Counted from the first letter of the stretch, positions 25,045-35,026 are shown. The stretch: DNA of 64,000 bases from Bacteroidaceae bacterium (GCA_017650105.1 JAGCFO010000025.1:124001-188000), one strand, 5' to 3'. The notes: a model not told the origin generated them from the letters alone. A program made the numbers and translations.

Positions 25045-26076
25045 TTAAATCGAAACCCTTGAGAAAGCGGGCTTGTCAATGGAACAGAAATCGCCATCAA
25101 GATATTTAAAATAACCCGTAATAGCAATCATAGCAGCATTGTCGGTTGTAAAACCGAACTTTGGAATAAAGACCTCCCAATGATAACGCTTAGCATATTC
25201 ATAAAAAGCATTTCTCAAACCTGTATTCGCACTCACTCCGCCAGCTACTGCCACTTGACGGATTCCCAAGTCTTTCACGGCAAGCCGAAGCTTTTTCATC
25301 AAGATGTCAACGACAGTGAATTCAAGCGAAGCAGCCAGGTCCTCTTTATGATGCTCAACAAACAAAGGGTCTTCCTTTATCTTGTCACGAAGGAAATAGA
25401 GAAAAGACGTTTTCAACCCGCTGAAACTGTAATCATAGCCAGGGATTGAGGGTCGGCTGAAAGAGAAAGCCTTGGGGTTTCCTTGGCGCGCCAATTTGTC
25501 AATGATGGGCCCTCCAGGATATCCGAGGCCTATTACTTTAGAACATTTGTCTATTGCTTCTCCGGCTGCATCGTCAATGGTTTTCCCTATCACTTGCATA
25601 TCATTATATGCCTTCACGAGAACAATCTGCGAATTGCCTCCACTAACCAACAAACAAAGAAAAGGAAATGACGGCTTGGGTTTGGCGACACCTTCTTCCT
25701 CAATAAAATGTGCCAGGACGTGTCCTTGTAGATGATTCACGTCCACCATAGGAATACTCAATGAACGAGCCATCCCTTTAGCAAAAGAGACACCTACAAG
25801 CAGAGAGCCCATCAGCCCAGGACCACGAGTGAAAGCTATTGCTGACAGTTCGTCTTTGCTAACCCCAGCTTTCTTTAATGCCTGATCTACAACGGGCACA
25901 ATATTTTGCTCGTGGGCACGGGAAGCTAACTCGGGAACCACGCCACCATAACTCTCATGAACGGCCTGACTGGCCGTGACATTAGAGAGCAAGACACCGT
26001 TACGGATGACAGCCGCCGATGTATCGTCACACGACGACTCTATTCCCAAAATGGATATATCGTTCGATTGTTCCAT
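25045..26076 (-). CDS. tsaD: tRNA N6-adenosine threonylcarbamoyltransferase
   Basis: Transfers the threonylcarbamoyl group from TC-AMP to A37 of tRNAs. The protein starts MEQSNDISILGIESSCDDTS; iron ligands are His115 and His119 in VDVNHLQGHVLAHF, and further ASKHA signatures are LLVSGGNSQIV and VAGGVSANTGLR. The ATG at 26076 is supported by a TACCTTTG box at 26096-26103, which excludes the longer frame to 26202. Length of 343 residues is usual. Works with TsaC (164-793). Confidence 0.96.
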   Translation of the reverse strand: MEQSNDISILGIESSCDDTSAAVIRNGVLLSNVTASQAVHESYGGVVPELASRAHEQNIVPVVDQALKKAGVSKDELSAIAFTRGPGLMGSLLVGVSFAKGMARSLSIPMVDVNHLQGHVLAHFIEEEGVAKPKPSFPFLCLLVSGGNSQIVLVKAYNDMQVIGKTIDDAAGEAIDKCSKVIGLGYPGGPIIDKLARQGNPKAFSFSRPSIPGYDYSFSGLKTSFLYFLRDKIKEDPLFVEHHKEDLAASLEFTVVDILMKKLRLAVKDLGIRQVAVAGGVSANTGLRNAFYEYAKRYHWEVFIPKFGFTTDNAAMIAITGYFKYLDGDFCSIDKPAFSRVSI

Positions 26077-26095
26077 ACCACTTTTAAATATGGTG

Positions 26096-26103
26096 CAAAG
26101 GTA
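26096..26103 (-). promoter_or_regulatory. -7 box of tsaD-pncC
   Basis: TACCTTTG on the minus strand, 20 bases before the tsaD ATG. The -33 region is weak. Confidence 0.6.
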
Positions 26104-26266
26104 GCTCATTAAAACGAGAAAAAGGACTCCTTTTCGCTTTTTTTGACAAAAAAACAAATTATAATCTGCTTGGCACATAATTGTCAGTATGTACCAAGCC
26201 ATAAAGTCAGGTACGGGACGGAGTTCCTAAAAAGAAATGAATTTGACTAACTAAACGCAAGAGATT

Positions 26267-26311
26267 CCTTCTTCATAAAGTCAAAACGACAAAGAAAAAA
26301 AGAAGGGAAAG
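26267..26311. repeat. Possible decayed copy of the intergenic modular repeat
   Basis: Contains TTCCTTCTTCAT and, 17 bases later, AAAGAAAAAAAGAAGGGAAA, that is, the inverted and direct GAAGAAGGGAAA modules, but lacks the GGAGAACAAATATCGC core. Confidence 0.35.
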
Positions 26312-26356
26312 ACAATGACAAGTTGCCTTCTCAAATGCCCCAAAAGTCAAACCGAT

Positions 26357-26377
26357 TTGGAAGCATAAAGCTTCCAA
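26357..26377 (-). terminator. Hairpin after the esterase gene
   Basis: TTGGAAGC, loop of five, GCTTCCAA, an 8-bp perfect stem about 50 bases past the stop. The T-run that follows on the minus side is weak and delayed. Confidence 0.5.
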
Positions 26378-26423
26378 CCTATACTTTTTGAGTGCTAATT
26401 GCCATAAAAAGCCCATTCGTGCC

Positions 26424-28358
26424 TTACTGAAAAAAATCCGATAAGTCCAATTGAAAAGGCGACATCGGAATGCCCTCTTCAGAAAAAGCATTGACGCGAA
26501 TGGGGTTGTCTTTCCATCCGTATCGCACATAGCGAGGATGAGATAGAGACGATCGAATAATTATCTTCTTTCCGGAAACAGAAACTTCCACATTTTGATA
26601 TCGTTTATCGGCAGCAGCCACCTCAAACTCGTACAACACGCTTTGGTCTTTCAAAGCTAGATCAAGCGTAAGAATAATATTTGAGCCTTTCTTTTCAGCT
26701 GAAACCACTTCGGGAGACAAGGACACCTTTTTATGAAAGACAAGACGATCGAAACAGCGTGCAATACGTTGCGCCACCTCTTGCTTTCGAAGAGGATGGA
26801 TATCAACGGTTTCGCCAAGGTCAATAATACAAGCCAGCTCTGCATAAGGGTCTTCATGCGCCACTATGCGCTGAGCTTCGCGCAATGCAGCCCAATTGCT
26901 GTCCTGTGGGTATTCTGTGGGGTCCATGAAATTGGCTAACTGAACTATAACGAACGGCATCTCAGGATTTTGCCAACAGCCACGCCAACATCCTATCATT
27001 TTCTGCAACAAATCGGCATAAGGCACTGGATTATCAGTATTCGACTCGCCTTGATACCATACCACGCCCGAAAGAGCATAAGGAGCCAGTGGGTAGAGTA
27101 CCGCATTATAAAGTGTAGTTGGCAAATTTTGCAAAGAAACGTCCACACTCGGGCAAGGAGGCATCAGCACACCATCGTGATGTTTCCACTTTGTGCTCAA
27201 AAGAATGATATCTTCAGGAAACGGATTTTGACTGAAACGATTTTCACCAAACGCCAAAAGATAAGGCTTATCTTTAATAAAATGAACAGTTCCCCTTTTG
27301 TTGACAAAACGCACAGCGATGACATTATCGCCTTCATGAAGCAACCCCTCCGGGATATCATAGCGACGAGGAGGATACTGATAGTAAGTCCTGCCTACCT
27401 CCTGTCCGTTAACATAGGTATAGTCGGCATCGTATAGGGTACCAAGCAACAATCGTGCGGGCTTCCCTGCATGCGCCTTATCTATATGAAAATGCTGACG
27501 CAACCAAGTTGTTCCAATTCCATCCCAGCCCCATTCGTTTTGATCTATTGTTACCCAATCAGAATCATCATATGTGAGTTTAACAAATGAAGAATCCTGT
27601 TCGTTAAGAATAGCGTTCCATCGTCTATCAGCGAGTTGGTTTGCCCGAATTTGGGCTTGAACGAAATCTTCATCTTGATACAATTTCGTTTTCTTCAAAA
27701 GCAAGGGATATTCTTCTTGCAAAGAATCTGCCGAAATCCACGCCTCAATTGGAGTTCCGCCCCAGCTATTCACTATGATCCCTTGTGGTACGCCATATTC
27801 CTGGAACATTTCTCTCCCAAGGAAATAGCCTACTGCGGAGAACAGCCATGCGTTCTGTTTATTTAGAGGTTTCCAATTGATGTTCGTATCGCGAATATCT
27901 TTTTTCGGTCCGCGTGTGTCAGTTTCATTTTGCACGCGAAAGAGTCTAATACGATCATTTTCATAGCTATCGATATCCCGGGTATATTGAGGATAGACAC
28001 GTTCAATGGTAACATCAATATTAGACTGTCCTGAGCAAAGCCAAACATCACCAACAAGTACATCATTGAAAATAATCGGATCTGAACCTGTACCTCTAAC
28101 CTCTAAAACATACGGACCTCCCGCTTTTTGGCTGGGAAGTGTCACTTGCCATTGACCATTGGAATCAGCAATAGTCATGTAAGTCTTTTTGCGAAATGCG
28201 ACACTAACCTCTTCACCAGGAGTGGTCCACCCCCATACAGGGATAGGTTTTCCACGTTGAAGAACCATTCCAGATTGGAATAATTTAGGCAACTGCAATT
28301 GAGCATTTGCAACTAATGAGCATAGGAGTAACAGACAAAAGGAAAGAAACTTCTTCAT
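26424..28358 (-). CDS. SGNH carbohydrate esterase (sialate O-acetylesterase family)
   Basis: A 644-residue exported esterase with signal MKKFLSFCLLLLCSLVANAQ. The SGNH hydrolase parts are visible as LCSGQSNIDVTIERV (block I with Ser), GVVWYQGESNTDNP (Gly/Asn blocks) and, near the C-terminus, an Asp-His pair in GETVDIHPLRKQE. A beta-jelly-roll insertion lies in the middle (GTLYDADYTYVNGQEVGRTY). The family removes acetyl groups from sugars. Beside GH43, GH67 and a GPH symporter, the likely substrate here is acetylated or glucuronoyl-xylan and not sialic acid. Confidence 0.88.
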   Translation of the reverse strand: MKKFLSFCLLLLCSLVANAQLQLPKLFQSGMVLQRGKPIPVWGWTTPGEEVSVAFRKKTYMTIADSNGQWQVTLPSQKAGGPYVLEVRGTGSDPIIFNDVLVGDVWLCSGQSNIDVTIERVYPQYTRDIDSYENDRIRLFRVQNETDTRGPKKDIRDTNINWKPLNKQNAWLFSAVGYFLGREMFQEYGVPQGIIVNSWGGTPIEAWISADSLQEEYPLLLKKTKLYQDEDFVQAQIRANQLADRRWNAILNEQDSSFVKLTYDDSDWVTIDQNEWGWDGIGTTWLRQHFHIDKAHAGKPARLLLGTLYDADYTYVNGQEVGRTYYQYPPRRYDIPEGLLHEGDNVIAVRFVNKRGTVHFIKDKPYLLAFGENRFSQNPFPEDIILLSTKWKHHDGVLMPPCPSVDVSLQNLPTTLYNAVLYPLAPYALSGVVWYQGESNTDNPVPYADLLQKMIGCWRGCWQNPEMPFVIVQLANFMDPTEYPQDSNWAALREAQRIVAHEDPYAELACIIDLGETVDIHPLRKQEVAQRIARCFDRLVFHKKVSLSPEVVSAEKKGSNIILTLDLALKDQSVLYEFEVAAADKRYQNVEVSVSGKKIIIRSSLSHPRYVRYGWKDNPIRVNAFSEEGIPMSPFQLDLSDFFQ

Positions 28359-28366
28359 AGCAGCCA

Positions 28367-28374
28367 CAAAACTA
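28367..28374 (-). promoter_or_regulatory. -7 box of the esterase gene
   Basis: TAGTTTTG on the minus strand, nine bases before the ATG, with no clear -33 element. Back to back with the symporter promoter. Confidence 0.45.
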
Positions 28375-28457
28375 CAAAAAACAATGACATAACGTAGCAC
28401 CTTTTATAAGAAAAACAACAAATGGTATACTTTTTTAAAATATGTGCCTAACTTGTA

Positions 28458-28488
28458 TTGATGCTTTTGAAACTTTTCTCTATTTTTG
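28458..28488 (+). promoter_or_regulatory. Promoter of the symporter-GH43-GH67 operon
   Basis: TTG (28458-28460), 20-base spacer and TATTTTTG (28481-28488), 32 bases before the ATG at 28521. Confidence 0.7.
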
Positions 28489-28520
28489 CAAGCAAAACAT
28501 AATATTTGATACCTGAAAAA

Positions 28521-29939
28521 ATGAAACAAGAAAAAGGCTTTTACAAGTTGTCTTGGACACAGCGAATCGGTTTCGGTGCTGGAGACTTAGCGCAGAATCT
28601 AATCTATCAGACAATCTGCATGTATCTTCTTTTCTTCTACACCGATGTTTACATGTTAGGTGGCGATGCAGCCAAGTCAGCAGGACTTGCCGCCACAATG
28701 TTCCTCGTAGTACGCCTCGTCGATGTATTGTGGGATCCCCTCGTGGGAACCTTTGTTGACAAGCATAATCCCCGTTGGGGAAAATACCGCTCGTATTTAA
28801 TCATGGGTGGAATCCCCCTTACCATTTTGGCCATTCTCTGTTTCTGGGACGGCTTTAAGCCTTCCATTATTTATGCCTACATTACTTATGTGGGTATGTC
28901 TATGCTCTATACTCTTATAAACGTTCCTTACGGTGCATTAAACTCATCGCTTACACGCGATACCCACGAAATTACTGTACTCACCTCTACGCGCATGTTC
29001 ATGGCTAACGTTGGGGGACTGTGTGTATCCGCAGGAGTTCCCATTCTTGTCGCTTTATTAGCATGGAAAGAGGTGCCAAGCAAAACCATCGAAACGGCTT
29101 TATTTATGGGACTTGGGTCGCTGCCCGCTTTCATCTTCATGCCCCTTGTTCCTGCCATCAAACAGAAAGTTGGCAAGAAGAACATGTTTTACATCTTTTT
29201 GTCTGTGGCCATCATCGGAATGGCTTTGCTCTATGTTATCAGCAAGTTCATGAATATGGCAGAGAATATGTGGTTAGTTTATGTGGCTCAGTTCATCAAG
29301 TCAACGGGAGTTATCGTAGCTACTGGCTATATGTGGGCATTGATACCTGAGGTCATTTCATATGGTGAATACACTACTGGCCGTCGTATTTCAGGAATCG
29401 TGAATGCTCTGACTGGTATATTCTTCAAGGCTGGTATGGCTTTAGGAGGTGTTATACCAGGACTGATTCTAGCCGCCACACATTATGTACCAAAAGAGAG
29501 CGAAGGAAACGCGTTGCCCAATGATTCTAATGCATGGTTCTTGACAATGCTCATTTTCTCCCTCATCGGCCTTGCCCTTCTTATTTTCTGCTTCTCACAG
29601 ACAAAGGAACGCGTGGTAATGAACGAAAGTGAAACAAAAAATGTCAAAGTAAGCGATCTTTGGACAGAATTCCTACGCAATCGCCCCTTACGTGTTGTCG
29701 CTTTATTTTTCATCACAGCCTTTGCTATGATGTCAGTTGGTAATGCTGCTGGTGCATACTTCATGAACGGTTTCGACCAACAAGCACCTCTTGCACAAGA
29801 AGGCATACGTTGGCTTGTATGTGTCATTCCTGCCCTGCTATTATTCCTCGCAATGTTCATCATTTCAAAATATGAACTCAGCGACGAGAAAATAGACGAA
29901 ATAAACAAGGCAATTGAGCAGCGCAGTAAGGAAAACTAA
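28521..29939 (+). CDS. GPH-family sugar:cation symporter
   Basis: A 472-residue, 12-helix inner-membrane transporter of the glycoside-pentoside-hexuronide family. The N-terminal signature is YKLSWTQRIGFGAGDLAQNL, then LVDVLWDPLVGTFVDKHNPR and WGKYRSYLIMGGIP, which carry the conserved cation and substrate residues. The central loop has YGEYTTGRRISGIVNALTGI. Next to xylan-degrading genes, it probably imports xylo-oligosaccharides or aldouronates with Na+ or H+. It is the first gene of the operon; GH43 follows after 55 bases. Confidence 0.92.
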   Translation: MKQEKGFYKLSWTQRIGFGAGDLAQNLIYQTICMYLLFFYTDVYMLGGDAAKSAGLAATMFLVVRLVDVLWDPLVGTFVDKHNPRWGKYRSYLIMGGIPLTILAILCFWDGFKPSIIYAYITYVGMSMLYTLINVPYGALNSSLTRDTHEITVLTSTRMFMANVGGLCVSAGVPILVALLAWKEVPSKTIETALFMGLGSLPAFIFMPLVPAIKQKVGKKNMFYIFLSVAIIGMALLYVISKFMNMAENMWLVYVAQFIKSTGVIVATGYMWALIPEVISYGEYTTGRRISGIVNALTGIFFKAGMALGGVIPGLILAATHYVPKESEGNALPNDSNAWFLTMLIFSLIGLALLIFCFSQTKERVVMNESETKNVKVSDLWTEFLRNRPLRVVALFFITAFAMMSVGNAAGAYFMNGFDQQAPLAQEGIRWLVCVIPALLLFLAMFIISKYELSDEKIDEINKAIEQRSKEN

Positions 29940-29994
29940 TAGAAACCACCCTTTTGATTGATAAACTAATAATCAACACTAGAATCTATATAAT

Positions 29995-31029
29995 ATGAAA
30001 CTTCCACGATATCTTTTCCCAAGCGATTATATGGCCGACCCATCGGCACATGTGTTCAACGAACGTCTTTTCATTTATCCTAGTCATGACTGGGATGCTG
30101 GAGAATGCTTTGACGATGATGGTGGTCACTTTCAGATGAAAGACTACCATGCTTTGTCTTTCAACGATATTGAGAATGATGAAGCCACCGATCATGGTGA
30201 AATACTTCATGTTAACCAGGTGGAGTGGGCTGAGAAGCAGATGTGGGACAATGATGTAGTAGAGAAAGACGGTAAGTATTACCTGATTTTCTCTGCAAAA
30301 GGTTATGACGGAGTGTTCCGACTCGGAGTAGCCATTGCCAAAAAGCCCGAAGGACCATTCATCCCTCAAGAGCACCCTATTCGTGGTTCTTTCTCCATTG
30401 ATCCATGCGTTTTCAAAGATGACGATGGGGAGATATACTGCTTTTTCGGTGGGCTTTGGGGCGGACAACTCCAATGGTGGCAATCACTTCCTTCAGGCCA
30501 TTCAGCTATCCCAGGAAAGTATGGTGACGATAATGGGCTCATTGACCTCGGACCTGCTCCTGATCATAAAACCCAACTTTTTGCCAAACCCGATTCTCCC
30601 GCTATTCCTAGCTTGATTGTGCGTATGAGCGATGACGTGCTCCAGTTTGCTGAGGCTCCACGACCCGTGTTAGTTCTCGACAAAAATGGAAAGCCACTGC
30701 GTGCTAGTGACCCACACCGATTCTTTGAAGCATCGTGGGTGCATAAGTACAATGGAAAATACTATTTCTCCTACTCTACTGGTGATAGTCATTACCTGTG
30801 CTACGCCATTGGTGACTCTCCCTATGGGCCTTATACTTATCAAGGGGTAATTCTTGACCCAGTTGTAGGATGGACCACTCATCATAGCATAGTAAAATAT
30901 CAAGGACAATGGTATTTGTTCTATCACGATTGCGTACCTTCGAATGACATAACTCATTTGCGTTCTTTGAAAGTGCAACGTTTGTTCTACAATGAAGATG
31001 GAACCATAAAGAAAGTTATTAATGAGTAG
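29995..31029 (+). CDS. Glycoside hydrolase family 43 (probable beta-xylosidase)
   Basis: A 344-residue five-bladed beta-propeller enzyme. The three catalytic acids can be placed: Asp15 (YMADPSAHVF, general base), Asp136 (SIDPCVFKDDDG, pKa modulator) and Glu245 (RFFEASWVHKYNGKYY, general acid). There is no signal peptide, so it should act in the cytoplasm on oligosaccharides brought in by the preceding symporter. The sequence is closest in feel to the GH43 subfamily 1 xylosidases; alpha-arabinofuranosidase activity cannot be excluded. Confidence 0.92.
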   Translation: MKLPRYLFPSDYMADPSAHVFNERLFIYPSHDWDAGECFDDDGGHFQMKDYHALSFNDIENDEATDHGEILHVNQVEWAEKQMWDNDVVEKDGKYYLIFSAKGYDGVFRLGVAIAKKPEGPFIPQEHPIRGSFSIDPCVFKDDDGEIYCFFGGLWGGQLQWWQSLPSGHSAIPGKYGDDNGLIDLGPAPDHKTQLFAKPDSPAIPSLIVRMSDDVLQFAEAPRPVLVLDKNGKPLRASDPHRFFEASWVHKYNGKYYFSYSTGDSHYLCYAIGDSPYGPYTYQGVILDPVVGWTTHHSIVKYQGQWYLFYHDCVPSNDITHLRSLKVQRLFYNEDGTIKKVINE

Positions 31030-31092
31030 TTAATAAGAACAAAGGGAGACAAGTAAATCCATAGCCCCTAATAATATGCTTTTGTCCATATT

Positions 31093-33078
31093 TTGAGAAA
31101 AAAACTCCTCTTTATATTATTCTTATTGCCACTAACAGCTATAGCTGAGGACGGTAGCCGTTTGTGGTTGCGCTATGACACTCTACGCACTACTAGAGTT
31201 ATTGGCGTTGAAGGAATGGCACACGATGTGCTATCCTTGTTCTATCCCGGAAAACAGGTCACGCTCAATATTGATGCATCTATGCCTGATGACGGTGGAT
31301 ATAGCATCAGCGGAACAGCCAACAACCTTCACATCAGTGCAGCAAGCCAAACTGCACTCCTTTATGGTGCATTTGCAGCTTTGCGTGGCGAAAAAGGGGA
31401 TTCGCATCCATATTTCCGACTTCGAATACTAAATCATTGGGATAACCTTGATGGATCTATTGAACGTGGATATGCTGGCAACAGCATCTTCTGGAACCTA
31501 TCCTCCCTTTCTCCAAATCCTAACGCGTCACTCTCTAAGAGTGGGAATAAGGAAACAAAGAGCAAAAGACACAAAGAGGATAGAAATCAAGACAAAACTC
31601 TTTCCCCATCAGATATTGTTCACATCAAACAGTACGCACTCGCCTGTGCCTCTGTTGGCATCAACGGAACGGTACTCAATAATGTAAACGCATCACCCCT
31701 TATCCTTACCAGTCCTTACCTCCATCAGGTAAAAGAATATGCAGATCTATTACGACCCTATGGAATCCGTGTTTACTTGTCTGTAAACTTCGGTTCTCCG
31801 AAAGCATTGGGAGATGTGAATACTGCAGATCCCCTCGACAAAAAGGTTCAGCGCTGGTGGAAACGAAAGGCTAACGAGATTTATAGACTTATACCTGACT
31901 TCGGCGGGTTTCTCGTGAAAGCAAACAGCGAAGGGCAGCCTGGTCCATTCGACTACGGCAGAACCCATGCAGACGGAGCCAACATGCTCGCAGATGCTCT
32001 TAATCCTCATGGAGGAATCGTTATGTGGCGTTCCTTCGTTTACGGCGCTAAGCATAAGGGAGAAGACAGAGTGATGCAGGCGGTAAGTGAGTTTGAGCCT
32101 TGCGACGGATTGTTTCGTCCGAACGTCATCCTGCAATCAAAGAACGGACCTCTCGACTTTCAGCCACGCGAGCCTTATGCCCCTATCTTTGACCAAATAA
32201 AGAAGACACCTCAGATGGTGGAACTGCAAATCACGCAGGAATACCTCGGTCAAGGCAATCATCTGGTATTCCTTGCTCCGATGTGGAAGGAATTCTTTTC
32301 GTTTGTTGACCCTTCAAATCTTGCTGGTATAGCTGGCGTTGCTAACGTTGGAAACGACTGTAATTGGTGTGGACACCATTTTGCTCAATCCAACTGGTAT
32401 GCCTTCGGGCGCCTTGCTTGGAATCCCTTCATCTCTTCCGAGCAGATTGCTGAAGAATGGCTAGGGCAAACATTTGGAGAAGGAGCAAAGGTACCAGATA
32501 CTTCAGAAGTCAAGAAAGACTCTTTTTCCAGTATCGAGGAACAACTAGTATCCCTGATGCTGCGTTCCCGCGAGGCATGTGTCGACTATATGATGCCACT
32601 CGGACTTCATCATATTTTCAAGTTCGATCACCATTATGGACCCGAGCCAGATGGCTTTAAGCCCGACTATCCTTTAGAATGGTGCCCTGTCTACTATCAT
32701 CAGGCAGACACCATTGGCGTTGGTTTCAATCGTTCCACAAGCGGAAGTGGAGCCACTCAACAATACCGCGAGCCATATCGTACGCTTTATAACAACATTA
32801 CCACTTGCCCCGAGAACTATCTGCTTTGGTTTCATCATGTCCCTTGGAATTATCGCACACAGTGCGGGCGCACACTTTGGCAAGAACTTCAGCATCATTA
32901 TCAGCACGGTGTGAACGAAGTAGAAGATTTCATCCGCATTTGGAAAAAGGCACGCCCCTTCGTTGACGAGCAACGATGGCAGGATGTAAACGAAAAGTTA
33001 CAAATACAGCTCAGTGACGCAAAAGAATGGCAGCAAGTATGCATCGACTACTTTTCCCAGTTTGCTGAGCATAAGTAA
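31093..33078 (+). CDS. Alpha-glucuronidase, glycoside hydrolase family 67
   Basis: A 661-residue enzyme that removes (4-O-methyl)glucuronic acid from the non-reducing end of xylo-oligosaccharides. It starts at TTG and has a signal peptide (RKKLLFILFLLPLTAIAEDG), so it is exported to the periplasm. The catalytic barrel shows RILNHWDNLDGSIERGYAG, GINGTVLNNVNASPL, VYLSVNFGSPKALGDVNTAD, and GFLVKANSEGQPGPFDYGR, all GH67 signatures. A Lys/Asp-rich insertion (residues 150-180) looks lineage-specific. It closes the symporter operon. Confidence 0.95.
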   Translation: MRKKLLFILFLLPLTAIAEDGSRLWLRYDTLRTTRVIGVEGMAHDVLSLFYPGKQVTLNIDASMPDDGGYSISGTANNLHISAASQTALLYGAFAALRGEKGDSHPYFRLRILNHWDNLDGSIERGYAGNSIFWNLSSLSPNPNASLSKSGNKETKSKRHKEDRNQDKTLSPSDIVHIKQYALACASVGINGTVLNNVNASPLILTSPYLHQVKEYADLLRPYGIRVYLSVNFGSPKALGDVNTADPLDKKVQRWWKRKANEIYRLIPDFGGFLVKANSEGQPGPFDYGRTHADGANMLADALNPHGGIVMWRSFVYGAKHKGEDRVMQAVSEFEPCDGLFRPNVILQSKNGPLDFQPREPYAPIFDQIKKTPQMVELQITQEYLGQGNHLVFLAPMWKEFFSFVDPSNLAGIAGVANVGNDCNWCGHHFAQSNWYAFGRLAWNPFISSEQIAEEWLGQTFGEGAKVPDTSEVKKDSFSSIEEQLVSLMLRSREACVDYMMPLGLHHIFKFDHHYGPEPDGFKPDYPLEWCPVYYHQADTIGVGFNRSTSGSGATQQYREPYRTLYNNITTCPENYLLWFHHVPWNYRTQCGRTLWQELQHHYQHGVNEVEDFIRIWKKARPFVDEQRWQDVNEKLQIQLSDAKEWQQVCIDYFSQFAEHK

Positions 33079-33212
33079 CATGACAGTATTTCCCTTTTCC
33101 AAAGAGAACTTTTACATGACTTTCGCAAAGGATGTATGCCACAGGAAAGAGCCTTTTTGTGATGATTTGTTATTTTTCTAACCACTTTTTAGTAAAATTA
33201 TCGCTTTTTTGC

Positions 33213-33243
33213 ATTGAAGTTCGAAAAACTAGTAGTACTTTTG
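33213..33243 (+). promoter_or_regulatory. Promoter of the CoA ligase-ACT operon
   Basis: ATTG (33213-33216), 19-base spacer and TACTTTTG (33236-33243), 35 bases before the ATG. Confidence 0.75.
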
Positions 33244-33277
33244 CACCCGCAAAAAACAAATCATTTCCAATTATTAA

Positions 33278-34588
33278 ATGAGATTCTGGAACGAACGAAT
33301 GGAATGCATGGATCGAGAATCCATGCGACAACTACAAAGCGAGCGCCTAAAACGCATTGTTCGATACACTTACGAACGAGTAAAATTCTACAGAGAGCGT
33401 ATGGATGAAGCAGGAGTGACTCCTGACGATATCCAGTCGATAGACGACATCCGCAAACTCCCCTTTATGCAGAAGAAGGATTTGCGAGAATACTACCCCA
33501 CCGACACCTTTGCTGCTCCAATAAAAGACATTGCCCGTTTTCATGCATCAAGCGGCACGACAGGGAAGCCTATCGTTGCCGGATATACCGTGCATGATCT
33601 GGAGTGTTGGGCAGAAGGCGTTGCTCGTTGCCTCACAGCCTATGGAGTAACAAGAGAAGATATCGTACAAGTGTCCTACGGCTATGGATTATTCACAGGA
33701 GGCCTAGGAGCACACGACGGAGCCGGCAAGATAGGATGTGCCGTGCTTCCCACTTCGTCGGGCAATACAGCGAAGCAGATTATGCTGATGAAAGATCTCG
33801 GAACCACTTGTCTGTGCTGCACGCCCTCCTATGCTCTGTTCCTTGCCGAAACCATCGAGAACGAACCCGACGTCCGCCCCGAAGACTTGAAGCTGCGCGT
33901 GGGAGTCTTCGGCGCCGAACCTTGGACAGAGGGCATGCGTCACGCCCTTGAGCAGAAACTCCACATCCGCGCCTACGACATCTACGGACTTACCGAAGTG
34001 AGCGGTCCTGGCGTTGGAGGCGAATGCGAATTCCAAAACGGGACTCATCTCTGGGAAGATATGTTCTACCCTGAAATAATCGATCCGGTAACGCTTCAGC
34101 CCGTTGAAGACGGGAAAGAGGGCGAGTTGGTATTCACTACTCTAACAAAAGAAGGAATGCCTGTCATCCGCTACAGGACAAGAGACCTAACGCGCTTGAT
34201 AAGAGAGCGTTGCGAATGTGGGCGTACCGCTGTGCGTATGGATAAGATCCTCGGGCGTTCTGACGATATGCTTATCATACGAGGAGTCAACGTCTTCCCC
34301 TCTCAAGTGGAAGCTGTCATCATGGAAATGCCCGAAGTCACAGGGCAGTACTTTATTACTGTAGACAGAGTCAACAACATCGACACGTTTGACATCGACA
34401 TCGAGCTGAAGCCCGACTACTACGGCGACAACCTCTCCACGATAGAGCGCACTAAACAGCAGCTCTCAGAAAGGCTTGTCAGCGTGCTGGGAATCAAGCC
34501 CACGCTACATATCGTTGAGCCAGGCAGCATAGAGCGCTCGATGGGCAAAGCCAAGCATGTGAACGACAAACGCAAGTTTAAGAACTAA
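33278..34588 (+). CDS. Phenylacetate-CoA ligase family enzyme
   Basis: A 436-residue adenylate-forming enzyme that activates an aryl or branched acid with ATP and CoA. The ATP-binding loop is HASSGTTGKPIVAGYT near residue 90; ADIYGLTEVSG-type A5 motif appears as YDIYGLTEVSGPG; YRTRDLTR and GRSDDMLIIRGVNVFPSQ are A8-A10. In gut Bacteroidales such genes often go with indolepyruvate or 2-oxoacid ferredoxin oxidoreductases, working on aryl acids, but those are not adjacent here. A tandem ACT gene follows after 20 bases. Confidence 0.92.
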   Translation: MRFWNERMECMDRESMRQLQSERLKRIVRYTYERVKFYRERMDEAGVTPDDIQSIDDIRKLPFMQKKDLREYYPTDTFAAPIKDIARFHASSGTTGKPIVAGYTVHDLECWAEGVARCLTAYGVTREDIVQVSYGYGLFTGGLGAHDGAGKIGCAVLPTSSGNTAKQIMLMKDLGTTCLCCTPSYALFLAETIENEPDVRPEDLKLRVGVFGAEPWTEGMRHALEQKLHIRAYDIYGLTEVSGPGVGGECEFQNGTHLWEDMFYPEIIDPVTLQPVEDGKEGELVFTTLTKEGMPVIRYRTRDLTRLIRERCECGRTAVRMDKILGRSDDMLIIRGVNVFPSQVEAVIMEMPEVTGQYFITVDRVNNIDTFDIDIELKPDYYGDNLSTIERTKQQLSERLVSVLGIKPTLHIVEPGSIERSMGKAKHVNDKRKFKN

Positions 34589-34608
34589 TACCCATAAAGA
34601 ACAAAGAT

Positions 34609-35010
34609 ATGATAACGAAACAACTATCCATCTTCCTTCAGAATAAACTCGGGCGCTTCGCACAAGTTGCCTCCATTCTGGGAGACGCAGGGCTCAACAT
34701 GAGGGCTTTTACCGTAACGGAAAATGCCGACTACGGCATCGTGCGCCTCATAGTAGAAGACGTTGAGAGGGCTGTGGAAACGCTGCGTGCTGCTTCGTTT
34801 GCCGTCAACCTTACCGACGTTGTCATCATCAGCATTCCCGACAAACCCGGAATACTTGCCCAGTATATGCGCACGTTGGCAGACGAAGACATCTTCATCG
34901 AATACATGTATGCCTTCTCCAACAACTCGCATGCAAACGTCGTCATCAAGAGCAACGACAATCAGCGCTGCAACGCCCTTCTCGAAAGCAAGCAGGCAGA
35001 AAGTCTCTAA
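34609..35010 (+). CDS. Tandem ACT-domain protein
   Basis: A 133-residue protein with two ACT folds: residues 1-65 (ITKQLSIFLQNKLGRFAQVA) and residues 70-133 (DVVIISIPDKPGILAQYMRT). ACT domains bind amino acids, so it probably senses an aromatic amino acid or related ligand and modulates the co-transcribed CoA ligase. No catalytic or DNA-binding part is present. Confidence 0.9.
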   Translation: MITKQLSIFLQNKLGRFAQVASILGDAGLNMRAFTVTENADYGIVRLIVEDVERAVETLRAASFAVNLTDVVIISIPDKPGILAQYMRTLADEDIFIEYMYAFSNNSHANVVIKSNDNQRCNALLESKQAESL

Positions 35011-35026
35011 GCGGCATACTACTTAA

